A stretch of DNA of 64,000 nucleotides from Amblyomma americanum (Eukaryota > Arthropoda > Arachnida > Ixodida > Ixodidae), in NCBI RefSeq assembly GCF_052857255.1, contig NC_135498.1, positions 165,659,255 through 165,723,254 of the forward strand. The letters are read 5' to 3'. Numbering within the stretch: position 1 is the stretch's first letter; every line of letters starts with the position of its first letter. Below the pieces are notes generated by a model that made no database searches, had not been told where the DNA came from, and saw only the letters and a program-made list of their open reading frames with translations. A program made the position numbers and the translations under genes. Shown here in pieces: positions 42,519-55,020 of the stretch.

Positions 42519-44282
42519 TACTTCGGACTGAAGAATGTTTTTGCTTGTACAGTCCCTTTCATAACAAAAGGCAGCTTCAAAATTTTTGCTCGCGCTATCC
42601 CTTCGAAAGGTGTCAGTAAAGGGGCAAGGTACAAGAAGGCGTAAGTCTTTAATCGCAAAATCATGTTTTTCTTGTTAAGGACGCACTTGGAACTGCTCAT
42701 TTTATTATAATTTTTTCTAACGCTGTGTTAGACAATTTATTAGCATTAAATTTTTTATTTTTAAAGCAGCCTTGGTCGCTAGGTGATCCTCTGTGCTTAT
42801 TTTTACTGTCGTGTGCATCAGCTCTTTTTTTTTTGGTTTCATTTCGTGAGTTTCAACAGTCATAAAACCGTAGTTTTATCGCCAACGTTGCATCATTATA
42901 TCATTCGAAAAATGCAGGCAGCGTGGTTCAGACGAAATTAGTGAACTACACTTCCAAGGTGCGTTTCGGCACCTACAGGAACAAAACACAGCGGGATAAT
43001 CAGTGGGGTCATTATTCATTAAGAAACAGTTGCTCCAATGCACCATGATATTTTTAATACGTCTTTAGTTCGCCTTGTAGGAACTTCACAATATTATTAC
43101 ATCACGTGTAAACACCACCACGGGTCTACTTAATTAACAAATATTCTTCCTGGGTCGTGAGCCTAAACGGAAGAAAGCATGTCTGATGCTTTGATTTCGA
43201 AAAGAAAAATGTAATATTATTTCCCCGGGCAAAGCAATGCAGATATGTTCGCGTGCTCACCTGTCTACAGAGCTTAACTCAGCCATGAGATGTAGCCTAT
43301 CACTTCTGGTGGTCTAAAGAGGTGGGACTTAAAAGGGTTTCGATTCTTTCCTCTATGTATCTTCGTTCCTTAGATGTATCTCAGGCTTGGTATTGTCATG
43401 ATTAATTCGTCATTCTTATATCATGGATGGCTTCTGATCAGAAACTTTCACGTTTTGTAAACAAAGCATGTGCTTCTTAAACATTGTTACAGGACTGTCA
43501 CATTTGCTTCGCAATGTTAGAACAATCATGTTCTGATTGAAGAAGATCGGTAGCGTGAAACTCCGCTTGATGAACTGGTCACGGATCACAGATATGGCGC
43601 AGCGATGAGTGCGGGTACAGCAACGACTGCGGTGGCCAATGCTTATTGCCAGCAGCTGTATCGTGTCCATTTCGGAGAGGTAAAAGGGTATATTCTCGCG
43701 AGAAGATCACGTTGCAACTCCATTATCTTACCTTTTCTTCCTTCAGAGGATGGATTTAGATCTTGTCTGAAAAGTGCTTTTCGCACATAGCATGAAAACA
43801 AAGTTGATATGCAATGTAAAACAAGAAATAAAATAATAATAACACGTCACGGGAACGAACTCATCTGAAAAAACAAGCAGTTGAAATCCCCCAAGCATCA
43901 ACTGTATAGCATAGTGAAATTAAAGCATATAAATAAGACACCGTGTACTTTCAACTACCTTTTGACATTTGGTGCTCACGAAACATAAGTTTAAAATTAC
44001 TTGCTCACGAAAACAAGCGAGAATACATGCTTAGCGGCAGACGCTTACTCACCGAGCTCACAATGGCTGTAACAGCTGAAAACAGGAGTTGAGTAGTTGT
44101 GTGAGTAGTTAACATTGAGTTGAATCTGCATGCGTCCTGTAACGCGCATCGAAAATACCACATGTATTAAAAAACATTACCGCTAAAGTTAGCAGCGGCT
44201 TACCTATGATACTCAGAATAGCCGAGCGATAGCTGTTCTTGATTCTAGTATGGTTTGGCGTTCTTAGCTCCTGACGTGTCTT
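42519..44282. other. Intergenic, no feature recognised
   Basis: AT-rich. Short frames only; none conserved or domain-bearing that I can see. Confidence 0.5.
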
Positions 44283-44520
44283 AGCCGCGGTGGCTAAGCG
44301 GTTATGGTGCTGGGTTGCTGGCCCGAAGACTCGGGTTCGATCTCGGCCGCAGTGGTCGAATTTCGGTGCAGGCGAAATTCTAGACTCCCGTGTACTATGC
44401 GATGTCAGTGCACGTTAAACAACCCCAGGTGGTCTAAATTCCCGCAGCTCTTCACTACGGCGTGTCTCACCGCCTGATTCGCTTAGGGACGTTAAACCTC
44501 CATAAACCAAAAACAAATAA
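44283..44520 (+). mobile_element. Ruka-like SINE, plus orientation, full head
   Basis: AGCCGCGGTGGCTAAGCGG (A box), CTCGGGTTCGATCTCGG (B box), body with ATGTCAGTGCACGTTAAAC, and a CATAAACCAAAAACAAATAAA tail. Confidence 0.9.
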
Positions 44521-47194
44521 ACCATCCAGACATGTCTTGTTGCTTCCGGCCGCCAAATGTGATTTTTGACTCATAATAATTACTCAGTTTTTGCAACCTT
44601 TAACCAATCTATTAGGCGTTTTTCATGCTTCTTGATTCGAACCGATTCAAGGGAACACTGTCTTGTTGTCCATGAAACAGTTGTTCATGGTTTGCATTTC
44701 CACTATGATCGCCTTTGCATGGATCACTCCTTCGATTATGAGATCTACTGTGGTGCTCCATTGGTTGATGGCAATATTGGGATTGAAGCTCAGCGAAAGA
44801 CCCAGTTTTCTCATTCCGTTTATGAAAATGACGTTGTATTCGGCATTCTTGTTCACGCTCGGCTAATTCTTTCATATTTGGGAGTACGTGATTATAGATT
44901 TCATCTATCACCCGAAGATTGTTAAACAGCATGCTTTGGACTCTATTTCAACGTCAATGTCAATAAAAAGTCAAAACAAGGTGATACGAACGGAATGACA
45001 ATGAAAATGACATGGTCAAATTAGGCTATATTCGGGTTTGTTCAATATCGACGCAGATCAAAGTTCCGGGGTGTTCTCAGTTTTGGGGTCACTTGGGAGG
45101 GCCCCCCATCAAATTTAGAGGGCGTGATCGTAATAAGTACATTAAATTCATCCTCGAGATCGGTTTTGATCCAGATGGATGTAGGTTAAAGTTTGGATCT
45201 TTGGTGGGCCGCATTTTAGAAACGACCCCAGTCTAATCTCTAGAAACTACCGCTTCGATATAGTGCAATTACTCTTAGGTATCGGCCTTAAAGATGGTGG
45301 TATGAAACTGCTATTACAACGTCTCTTAAATGCTGTGCAGATTCCTTGGACTGAATCTCGAGTTTGGAACTGAGTAGAGCATAAATGACATGCGCGTTAG
45401 GCTTGAGTACGAAAATGAAACTAAGCCAGCAAAGCCCTATAGCCATCGGTATAGACAAAATGGGGCCATGGTACTGTCAGTGCATCGATATTATAGATAT
45501 CGCTTGTGGTAATCATGGCTACTGAGAGGCCTCGCGAGCATCTGAAATGCCCCGTCAGCATGGCGATGACTTGGAGTTTAACCAAAATGGAAACATCCGT
45601 TGCAAAGACTCGCCGAGTTCAGTACAATGCCTGGTTAGAAAAAATGGCCACGCTATCTCGCAGTAAGGAGTAGATGTAAAGAAAAATAATGCACACAGGA
45701 AATGCGTAGCGTATTCTGACAGCCGCACTCTTGCCTCCGTAAGGTCCCACATCACCCGCTTTTCTCCCCTAAGCTTTCCTTCACTTGAACGCTTATACCA
45801 AATAGCCCCAGTAGTAGCCCTTCTGAGCGTCCTTCGCAACCAAGAGTGTTTGTCAATTAGTATTCATGGTGACCTCGCGACCAGAGCTGGTTAATACCCC
45901 CGGAGGTGGATCGCGCCGCGGGAACTATGTCGGAGGTGCCCGCATTACGTGACGACAAGCAACTGAAGTGGCACTGCTGAATGCTGAATGTGGAATAAAG
46001 ATTTTTTTTTTTTAATTAAGCATTACTCCTTTTAATGACCACGTTTTTTTAAAAACAGCTAGCATACGGCCCCCTCGACGTTGCAAATAAGCCTCTTGAC
46101 GTGCAAATAAATGCTCCCGGTGTGGTACCTGCTCGCCATTGCCTGATTCTGAGTTTCGTCACGCGTTGACATCTGACAATGACATCGTGGCGTCGTGATC
46201 TTTAAGTCACGATTATATAACTTTAGAGCGAGTTCCGTAATTCGGGCCCTGATCGTTGGAAATGCGATGTAAATGTAATACATCCAAGTCAAGAGATAGC
46301 ACTGGAATGTGCTGCGGCAGCGAATGTAACGACTGTTCTTAAGTTGCCCAGTTTCTCGGCAAATGTGCGCCGAAATATGATACACTTCAGCGCAATTAAC
46401 TCCGATTAATAGTTTCAACAGTCTCTAGTTCCACCCCGTCTAGACAGAACACCATTTTATAAGAACTTCATGCCATGGCGGCAGAATTCTGTCCGAAATT
46501 GCCTGACGTTTTATTGCGGACAGAATTGGCGCGCTGAAAGCAAGACGGTAGGTGAGTCTGCCAACAGCAATCTATGAAGGGCCACTCGAACATACCTTAC
46601 CGCATGCTATCGCAAGCACACCGGAGACGACTTTGTTTTGGGGGGGGGGGGGGAATAGCAGGCCGTATTTATCGCCTTTATAGGCACGTCCGGCGCCATG
46701 GGCATCTGGCCGTCGTTCTTCGAAGATCACTCAATTCAGGTGCATGTGCACTGTCGTTTGTAAACTGTGATGACGTTATGAGCCTAGGGGCTCGGTGGGA
46801 ACCACAGCCGGTATGAGCGGCAGCGTACTTAACGCTGGGCAGGTGGACCCTTTAAACACATGATGCGTATGCTTTACAACTTGCGTTAGTCTGAAAAATG
46901 CACAAATGCACAAACTGGCGGTTGCGAATTGTTCTGATTGCTTGTAATTTGCTAGTGCTTTTTTGGCTTCCATAGTTTATTTCTTTTGCAGTCTGATTGC
47001 GATGTCTCTTAGCAGTCTGGCGAATATGCAGATGCAATACGGTATACAACAATGCTCCCTGTGTCGCATCACTAACAGCGTCTTATGTTATCGATGTTAC
47101 GTGTATTCCCGCCAAGTGCGTTACGATATTGTATCAAACACTTTGCTTACTCCACCACATGCCGCATTGCGTGCTGAGCATATTTTCTTTTCAG
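44521..47194. other. Intergenic, no gene recognised
   Basis: Frames of 60-119 codons (44566-44925 plus, 44612-44932 minus, 45555-45839 minus, 46059-46418 minus) lack recognisable domains. 45100-45200 weakly resembles the tandem repeat of 3355-3565. A run of 14 G lies at 46640-46653. Confidence 0.4.
46485..46527. repeat. Perfect 11-bp inverted repeat
   Basis: AATTCTGTCCG (46485-46495) and CGGACAGAATT (46517-46527) with a 21-nt loop. No T run follows, so not an obvious RNA terminator; role unknown. Confidence 0.7.
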
Positions 47195-47762
47195 ATATAT
47201 TCTCCATAGCACCCACTGCAGCTCTCGCCGCATCCTACACTAAGCTGGCCTAAGAAGAGATGCTGAGGCGGATGAGGTGCTGCAGCAGGCACTGCATGAC
47301 ACGACGCGTTTGGCGGACCTTATTAAGAACCGGAAGCGCCAGGACGCCGTGTTCCAGACGAGCATGACTGAGGTTCGTACTCACCACGCCCATCGCAATT
47401 TGCAATGCAGAAAAAACGTCACTATTAGCATACATACCCGTGCTTACTTTAGTACACATCCACTTTTGCTAGATATATATTACGGGACGTCGTTGGGACA
47501 GCTAAGTTAATGAACCTGCCACTGCTGTCCTGCAACCATACTTCCCTAAATGTTTTTCTAACCTTTTTTACAATTGTTAAGCGAGGCGTAAATAGTGTCG
47601 CGCAGGAAGAATTTGTAACTCGAACCTTTTTTTTTGTGCAGGTCTGCGGGAGGTGCAATTGCTAAGCGGAATTCAGATGCGCAGCAAGAGCTGCTGGTCC
47701 ACATTTTCGGCATGCTGGCAATCATCTTGCGAAATCAGCTGGAGCCGCCTGAACCACTTTGA
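47195..47762 (+). CDS. Two candidate exons of an unrecognised gene
   Basis: TATTTTCTTTTCAG precedes 47195. An open stretch reads AEADEVLQQALHDTTRLADL and then IKNRKRQDAVFQTSMTE up to GAG/GTTCGT at 47372. A TTTTTTTTTGTGCAG acceptor precedes 47642, and the next stretch reads SAGGAIAKRNSDAQQELLV and then HIFGMLAIILRNQLEPPEPL to a TGA at 47760-47762. Both look protein-like (heptad leucines, charged helices), as in C-terminal oligomerisation segments of Myb/SANT-type transposon or nuclear proteins. The two frames do not join in phase with these splice sites, so the model is incomplete or the gene is decayed. Confidence 0.3.
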
Positions 47763-47859
47763 ATGTTTGTTTATGTTTTTATATTTATTTACATTACTTG
47801 CTTCTCAGTCAAGTGATGAGACGTTATACGATATTTGTTTTTTTTTCTTAATATTTAAT

Positions 47860-48480
47860 ATCAGGAGGATGCAGAAGCATCATGTATTTTTAACTTGTTT
47901 AGGCTCTGCGGGTGCAACATCAAATGGCGAATACTTTTTTACAACTAGGTATTTTAAGCTTTGCAAGGTGCGAAAGCTTCAAGACCATTTTTTATTATTT
48001 TGTTATGTATTTATTGCTAGCTATGCCAGGTGCAGAAACTTCATGTACAGTTTGTTATTTTTTGGGACGTATTTATTCTGAGCTCTTCCAGGTACAGAAG
48101 TTTCATGTATTGAATTTCATTTTTTTGTTAAGCACTTATTGTGTACTCTGCCAGGTGCAGAAGCAGCATGTGCTGATTTTCGTTTTTTAATGAAGTTTTT
48201 ATACTGCGCTCTGCCAGCCGCAGAAGCTTGCTGCATTATGTTTCATTTTTTTATGTACTTATTCAGGGCTGGGCCAGATGCAGAAGCTTCATGTACAATT
48301 TTTCATTTTATTTTTATTTCGAACTCTGCCAGCTGCAGAAGCTTCATGCACCATTTTTTTCATATTCTGTTTTGTAGTTATTTTCAGCTTTGCCTGGTGC
48401 AGAAGCTTCATATACTGTTTTTGTTTTATTTCCGCTATTTGTTTACCTGTAGCTCTGCCCGGCGCACATGGTGCAATTTC
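47860..48480 (+). repeat. Degenerate minisatellite, about 62-bp period
   Basis: Eight to ten units of CTCTGCCAGGTGCAGAAGCTTCATGTA plus a T/A-rich spacer, with starts near 47865, 48023, 48083, 48147, 48212, 48273, 48327, 48390 and 48456. Unit length varies from 54 to 66 bp. Every unit places a T-rich tract before CTGCCAG/GTGCAG. Confidence 0.88.
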
Positions 48481-51113
48481 TATTGTTTGTATAGTTTGTT
48501 CATAGGTTCCTGAAAGATTTTGTTCACGTTAACTTTCCATATTTGCCGTAGAGTGTCCGTTGTGTGCATGGTAACATGCCAAATTCTCACCAGACCCGCG
48601 AAAAAATTTGTTTCCAGGATCCATTCGGAGTCACCTTTGACGTCGATTGTAGAAATAAATGCAGACCGATTATTTTCGGTGTGCGCTTCAGCTCGCCTTC
48701 GAGGTTTCGATGCGACAATATTAATGGTTCCTTCTGTCGGTTTCTTCAGAACTTCAGACGTAGCCATGTCGGCATCACTCTCTGTGATATTCGTGTGTCT
48801 GTACATGTAACATGGTTATCTAGTCCATAAACCTCATGAAGAGCAACGTCTCGTGTAACATTTGCTGTACATTCCACTAGTTATGTCACGTATTTCAGCA
48901 TTGTTCATATACGCAAAGAAGCTGAATTACTAGCAGGCAAGCTTGCAGTAAAGCTTCAACTCTTTTAAGGTCGAACAGTGCGAAAGACGTAGGCGGAAAG
49001 CAGAGCAAACAAGGAACAAGGGCTTGTGCTGTGTTTCCTCTGGTTTTCGTCTGAGTCGTGCCCACTGTTTTTCCTTAACAAATTGTATAACCAACTCGCG
49101 CGTTTAGCCATAGCGCAAGATATAACTGTTTTCGTGTAACCTCTGCACAGCATAATTTGTGCCGCACTTGATAAAGCGCATGTGATTCACTGTTAATGGC
49201 ACTATATGCCTTGTTTTCGAAAAGGCAAGCTTGTATGAATAGCTGAGGCGAAATTATGTGCGCAATAAATAAATGCGCTGCAAAAGTAATTTTGTACTGG
49301 TGTTTTGCAGCCTCCACACTACACGTTTTGCTCACACATATTCAGCAAATACGTTGTGACCGCAGGCAACTGTATACATGTGCGGGCAGGTCGACGTCAG
49401 CAAGGGTCGAGGATGATGCACAAGGATGAATTTCGCTCGTCGGACTGACTGCTGCGGAGCCCATTTCGACTTTAGTAGAAAGTGCAGTGGCTCTGTGGCA
49501 AATTTGGCGATGAGTTGGGAGACTTACTGGTGAACACTCTCGGTGAAGCAGCAGCTGCACTGCAAGAACTAAAAAGTGTAAAAAGAGTGTATCGTTACAA
49601 TTTATTCCACCTGAAGACTCCTGGCACTGCATGAAGCAAAAACAAGCCGAGATTTTTTAAGAGACACTGCGAATCTATTATAGATGGAAGAGCTTTCCTT
49701 CCTTGCGAACTCACATCTCTAACTTTATACTGTTTCCGGCCTGATGAGATGTTGCTTTGAAAGTAGTATCTTGCTTTGCTGTGTGCTCATCGTTTCTTGG
49801 TATTAAAAAAAATGTTCTTCAAAATAATAAATTAGCAGCAAAAAAGCTTGTGCCTTCCTTCCCTTTCATTGACGTTTGGGTGGCATTTCTCTTTTGAGGT
49901 GAATATTGTACAACACGCCTTTTTGCCTTAAATCTTCGTTTATGTCTGCTGTAATCCTCATACAATTGTTTGTGAGATTATGATGGTGTGTACTAAATTA
50001 ATAAAAATTATTACCTTTGAGGCATTTGCCATATCGCCACCAATAAATAGGCATAAATTAATCAATTAGAGAATAACGCTGGCAAAAAGTAGCATTTCAA
50101 TGGTGTTTATGCTGTAAAAGAAATTAAAAATGTAAAAAAAACGGCTTTTTAGCTAAACTTGTCTCAAGAAGTCCTAAATGGTGAAAAACCTCTTGTACCT
50201 AGCCTAAACCAATTCAAGTCGCTTGAAGATGAGGTGCTAATAAGCATGGGTAAGCATCTTGAAGTCTGTATGTTGTTCATTTATTAGTCACGCGCCTCTG
50301 AAAATTGTAAGAAACATGAACATGTACTCTTGTGTAACGTTTAGGAAATACTGCCCTGCGGCGATTTTCTGCACAATTGGAGATGGCGCAATCTTTCTTT
50401 CTGCCTGAAATAATCATTGATCTCCCTCATTGTGTTTAAAACTATTTCTGATCAAATTTAAGCTTTGTTTTTGTAATAGCTAACAACAATATGTTAAATT
50501 TTTCAGGTTCCCAGTATTTAGCAGTGCTGAGGTTTCGCGTGGAGAAACGTCATACTTCGCTATACATGGCTTAGCATCGCCTTTACTCTACGAAATTCGG
50601 AGAATCTGCACGGTCAGGGTGATTTGAGTTACTTTTTTCGTTGTGCTCATGAAGGGCGCAAGCTCTCTTTCAAACAATTTAAGCACAGTTGAAATGTTCA
50701 ACGGCTCTATTCCCCCCCGTGAATGTAAATTATATTATGTAGGGCCATCATTCTTTTATTGAACCTGTAACAAATATCAACGATAAACACAGCAAAATAA
50801 CAACAATAATAGAAATAACAGAGCCAAGTGCGATAAATGTAAAGCCCTTTTATATTGAAAGTAGCGCCCTACTGTGAACTTCGCCGCCATGGCATGGACT
50901 CTCACACATCTTGCTCGCCTGACTCTCTGCTAGGCGCTTTCCTGAACGATGATTTGTCCCTTCGGCCTTGGCCAAGGCAGCACAGGGGAAAGGATCGTTT
51001 TCTTGTGTTTTCGCTTTTCGTCTCCTCCATGCGCTGACCGTCTGCCTCTGCTGCTGGTCCAGCTCCGTGGAGTTACGCGCTGACAATTCGAACTCAACTT
51101 TCAACGCCGCGTT
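48481..51113. other. Intergenic, no gene recognised
   Basis: Frames such as 48480-48806 minus (108 codons), 49342-49632 minus (96 codons, preceded by a TTTTTTAGTTCTTGCAG acceptor-like tract) and 50850-51287 minus have no domain I recognise. 49700-50800 is AT-rich and empty. Confidence 0.4.
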
Positions 51114-51340
51114 ATGTCCGGTTGCAGTGCATTTCAGTGCACAAGCCAGGGTGAAATTTCCGTCGTGCTGATCGCGAGTGGTCCAGGGAAAAATGACATT
51201 AGCCGAAGGAAAAAGTGTATCCACGGCCTCGCTTTTAAGGACTTTGTTCCGTACAAAGCACACCGTCCTCGGCGCAGTGCTGTTCATTTCGTGGTACCTA
51301 AATTAGTGTGCACAGTAAAAACTTCTTGCGAGATCATCAG
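51114..51340 (+). pseudogene. Decayed THAP zinc-finger exon
   Basis: ATG opens MSGCSAFQCTSQGE; then ISRRKKCIHGLAFKDFVP and RRSAVHFV. This follows the THAP layout of a CX4C start, a basic RRK.W helix, KDFVP, and C.xHF. The invariant tryptophan is C and the cysteine before HF is changed, so zinc binding is probably lost. It could be the relic of a second P-type transposon or of a host THAP gene. It does not resemble the THAP domain at 7793 closely. Confidence 0.55.
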
Positions 51341-51399
51341 GAAGCTGATAATCTCGCTTAATTCGCTGATCATCGTGCGTCGTTTCACACGCTGATCTT

Positions 51400-52090
51400 T
51401 AAATGTGTTGGTATTGCTCTGTGTGTGGTCAGTTCACGTCTGTTGATGTGCGGATTACGCCTACTGAGGCACTGTAATTTAGGAATCTCAGTGTGGGCTT
51501 CCGCGAAAAGTGTTTGCATCGTCAACGTTACTTTTTTTTGTTAGCAAATACGCGTGCTTCTAACCTGCTGCAAAATAGAACACATATTGATTTTCTTAGC
51601 GTGTACGGCACTATCTCTCCCGTTTTACCCAGAGCTCTGGTGTGGTAGCTTTAAGGGCGTTGTACCCATGTCATCTAGTGACGATAGGTGATGTTAATCG
51701 TTAGAGAGATGAAGACGTTCGTTAGACCGTCGCGACTGCGCGCAATTCTACTGTGATTCCGATACTTAATTCCGATACTTAGGATCTGCATGCGTGGCGG
51801 CTCTGGTTCATGTGTTTAAGAAGTCGACTTCTCACTTGATCAACATTAGTGACGGGTCGCTTAAGCACGTGTCTTTACTCTCTGACATCATGCAATAAGC
51901 CTTCGACCAGCTGACTTTTCATCCTACCCTGCGACCGAAGGATGATAGTAGTGTTGTGAAAAAATTGTTTGCACTTGTCGCATCTGGAGCAGTGAGTCGC
52001 AAGGTTGTCTGGCTTCATTCGTGAATGAAATGAAGAAACGAATGAATTTCACTCATGAATGATACCTTCATTCATTCATGAATAAAGTGG
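51400..52090. other. Intergenic with ATGAATGA simple repeat
   Basis: No gene. 52015-52085 is built of CATTCATTC/GAATGAATG words in both orientations and can fold back on itself. Confidence 0.6.
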
Positions 52091-52129
52091 TGTGAGTACT
52101 TCAGTTTTTGTGGGTACAATTGCGAGATA

Positions 52130-53490
52130 CCCCTCATCTTTGTTCATCGAGTTCTCAGGCGAAGTGCTTGTCCAAAAGAATGGAATATGTATCGGCAGTT
52201 GCATAGCGCCAGTTCTTTGCGACCTGTTCATGGCCAGAGGAGACTAGCAGTTTGATGATACCTTAAAGCCCCTTGAGATGGTTAATTATTTCCGATATGT
52301 AGATGATTTTCGATTTGGTTTTGTGCTTTTACGCGGGTGTAATGTCCCAGAGTGACGCTGGCTATGAGAGACACCGTAGTGAAGGGTTCGGGAAATTTCG
52401 TCCCTCTGGGGTTCTTTACCATGCACTGACATCGGACAGTACACGGGTCTCTATAATTTCGCCTGCATCGAAATTCGACCGCCGCGGCCGTGATCAAACC
52501 CGCGTCTTTCGGGCCAGCAGCCGAGCGCCGTAACCACTCAGCCACCGCGGCGGCTTCATCCCGGATTCGAGTTCACGCATGACGTTCCGAATGAAGAAAG
52601 ACTGCAGTACCTGGACATTTCTATTTCACAGGGGCCACACTTATGTTGGTCCTTCAAATGCACCAGCGAGAAACGACTTTTACCATTCGACTCAGCGACT
52701 CGGAGCTTGTCAGGCGCGGCATCGCGATGTCTTGTTTCACTCAGGCAGCGAAAAAGTATTGTCCTCACCAAGTCAGTGGCAGTATCAACCTGCAAGCTGA
52801 ACAGCTGAAAGCAGCGGGCTGTCAAATGCAAGTGCTATCTTCTGTGAAAGACAGTCGTTAAAGGAAAACAAAGGACTAAGAAAGAAAGAGAAAAAGATAA
52901 GCGGCCAGTCGTTTTTCCTTACATGCAGGTCATCTCCCAGTAAAAGAAATTTGCTGAACATCATGATTTCGCAATAATGTTTTCTGCTCCAAGAAAACTT
53001 AAGCGTTTCTATGCAAAGGTAAACAACCGTAAACCAAGAAGCCGTGAGAGCACATGTGGTGTAAAGCATGTGACAAAGTCCGTGCCTTGCTCTTCCGCAG
53101 TGGTTTATAAAACGCTGTCATGTTGTCGGTCACACGTCGCCAAGACAGGACGATGCTTGAATGAACGGCTCCGGGAGCATCGCAGGTTATGCGGCTTGTT
53201 AACAGCACTAGGCCACTTTGCGACTCACTGCATGCTCTAGATGCGACTAGTGCAGACCAATTTTTCACAAAACTACTATCATCCTTCGGCCAAAGGATAA
53301 GATGAAAACGGAGCTGTTTGAAGTTGAAGCATTTTGAATGATGTCATAGAATGAAGACACATGCGTAAGCGACCCGTCAGTCACGTTGACGAAGCGAGAA
53401 GTCGCCTTTTTTAGGACATTAACCTGAACATTCGTGCATGCACATCCTCAAAAAAAGCTTACTAAGCAACCTGACGCCACTATGTTTGGT
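52130..53490 (+). pseudogene. Penelope-like element fragment, split by a SINE
   Basis: RT piece: VQKNGICIGSCIAPVLCDLF, then FRYVDDF with the catalytic aspartates (to about 52302). After the SINE, 52560-52830 continues GFEFTHDVPNEERLQYLDISI and LLPFDSA. 52977-53225 carries the GIY-YIG domain in decayed form (VVYKTLSCC, AKTGRCLNERLREH). 53350-53430 keeps the C-terminal CVSDPSVTLTKREVAFF block. Several stops; 5' part missing. Confidence 0.82.
52303..52553 (-). mobile_element. Ruka-like SINE inside Penelope fragment
   Basis: Minus-strand head CCGCCGCGGTGGCTGAGTGG, degenerate B box GGTTTGATCAC, body GATGTCAGTGCATGGTAAAG, CAAAACCAAATCG tail. No clean target duplication found. Confidence 0.87.
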
Positions 53491-53640
53491 AATTCTTTAC
53501 GTGTTTATTTTTTCTTTTAAGAGTTCATTTAAAATGTGTTTCGCGCGCAATAAAATCAGTTGATAGTTTGCGCCCTGTCTCTGTGTGGGGTTTCTTGCGT
53601 CCTGTGTTGTTCGTACAAATGAGCAGCGCACTAATAGAGT
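53491..53640 (+). repeat. Probable 3' terminal region of Penelope fragment
   Basis: CAATAAAATCAGTTGATAG followed by CCCTGTCTCTGTGTGGGGTT and CGTCCTGTGTTG resembles a Penelope pLTR start. A related AATAAAGTCAGTTGATG occurs at about 60067. Confidence 0.5.
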
Positions 53641-54769
53641 GAAATATGATCCAACTAGGCCCATTTGCAGCTTTACAAACTTAGTGTAGCCTGTTGCTGC
53701 TTCTGAATGATGCACACGGCATATGCAGAGATGGATCTCCACGGAAATATTGCTGATGCCCTGTAAATAATCTCAAAATCAGTTTCCTCTAATATTTATT
53801 GTGACTGCCTGCAACGCCACGAAACGATGTCCCCAACACAAGCGCCGCCAACTGCCACCTGCCTGGTGTATCTCGCTGTGCTCGTTTTGAGGTCAGTTTC
53901 AGAGCAAGGAACTTGAGTCTGGCCTTACACAGCTGAACGGCATCTAAGAAGCTCCTTCTTTTTCGTGCCCAGGAATAGTACACCTTTGTTGTGCGCACAG
54001 TTTATTCGTTATTCTGGAGCCTCGGATCGCCCACGCTTCATGAGGTTGATTGACATTCCAAAAGGTCAATTCGGCAAGCACCGAACTGATTTTCATGAAG
54101 AAAGCACTATCATAGACAAATAAAAAAAATTCGAAAAGGGTGGCGCAACTTGAGCACTATGGACTCAACAACCTGGAAATAAAAGGTATATAAAGCAGAG
54201 AAAGAATTGCGGTCAACTAATTACCATATTGCCGTGTAGCGCTGTACTATAAGTACGACGCCGTGTCAGCCGGATATTTGAAAACAGGGCGCCCCTGATA
54301 GCTTAGACGGCCAGAAATACGCATAGAAGCCCCACGGTAAGGTTCTGACATAAAGCATGAGTAAGGACACAAGTTAAATGGAATACTGAACCGGTTTCTG
54401 TCGTCGGGATAGAAACAGCCCTCAGAGAAGCAAATACGCGAGTAATGATGTTGCACTGAACATAATAAAGTAAAAAACATCGACGAATATTTTCTGTATT
54501 GTTTTCGAATTTAATTTTATGAAATAAAATCTGCTAGGAGTATTCAGAATGTGCTTGCATGCTTTGCACTTAAAAGTGTCATTCATACGGCAGTACAGAA
54601 CCCTACAGCGCGGAATCATAGCGTAGACAAAAATGGCAAGACAACTTTCAGTTCGCATTCCAAAAACATGGCTGTCCATGGTGCTCCGATCTTCGATTAC
54701 GCAACTTCCTGTCCAAATATGGGTCCGGTTAATTTTCTTTCAACTTATTCTGCTGGTGACAGCCGTTCA
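53641..54769. other. Intergenic, no feature recognised
   Basis: Short frames only, no domains seen. Confidence 0.45.
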
Positions 54770-54819
54770 CGACCTTGGTCGAAGTGTGAGCACTGGTGAG
54801 TAGTCCGTCCGCTTCCACC

Positions 54820-55020
54820 ATGGATGTTTATATTCGCACTAATCTCTGTGCAGGTATGGCAAACATTGGGCAGATAGTCAAGAATCATTGGGGCCCACCG
54901 ACGCCTGTTTATGTATAGACTGGCCCTGCAGTGGTGGAGTGTCAAGGTGTATTCCAGCGGCGCCAGCGACGACGCCAGTCAGGACGGCAGCGACAGCAGC
55001 CAGGACGACATAGGGTACCT
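54820..55020 (+). pseudogene. Acidic protein family copy 3, frameshifted
   Basis: ATG 54820 starts MDVYIRTNLCAG, aligning with MDNNIRSLLSAA of copy 1. One extra base near 54895 shifts the frame; beyond it the homologous frame reads HRRLFMYRLALQWW, then SSGASDDASQDGSDSSQDD. The 58-nt GTGAGT...CAG interval (54796-54853), with the ATG at its 25th base, is placed exactly as in the other copies. No minisatellite. The flanks do not match copies 1 and 2, so this is an older paralogue. Confidence 0.55.

Noticed and set aside
44566..44932. Overlapping 119-codon plus and 106-codon minus frames
   Set aside because: No domain, no splice context and open on both strands; could not be distinguished from chance.
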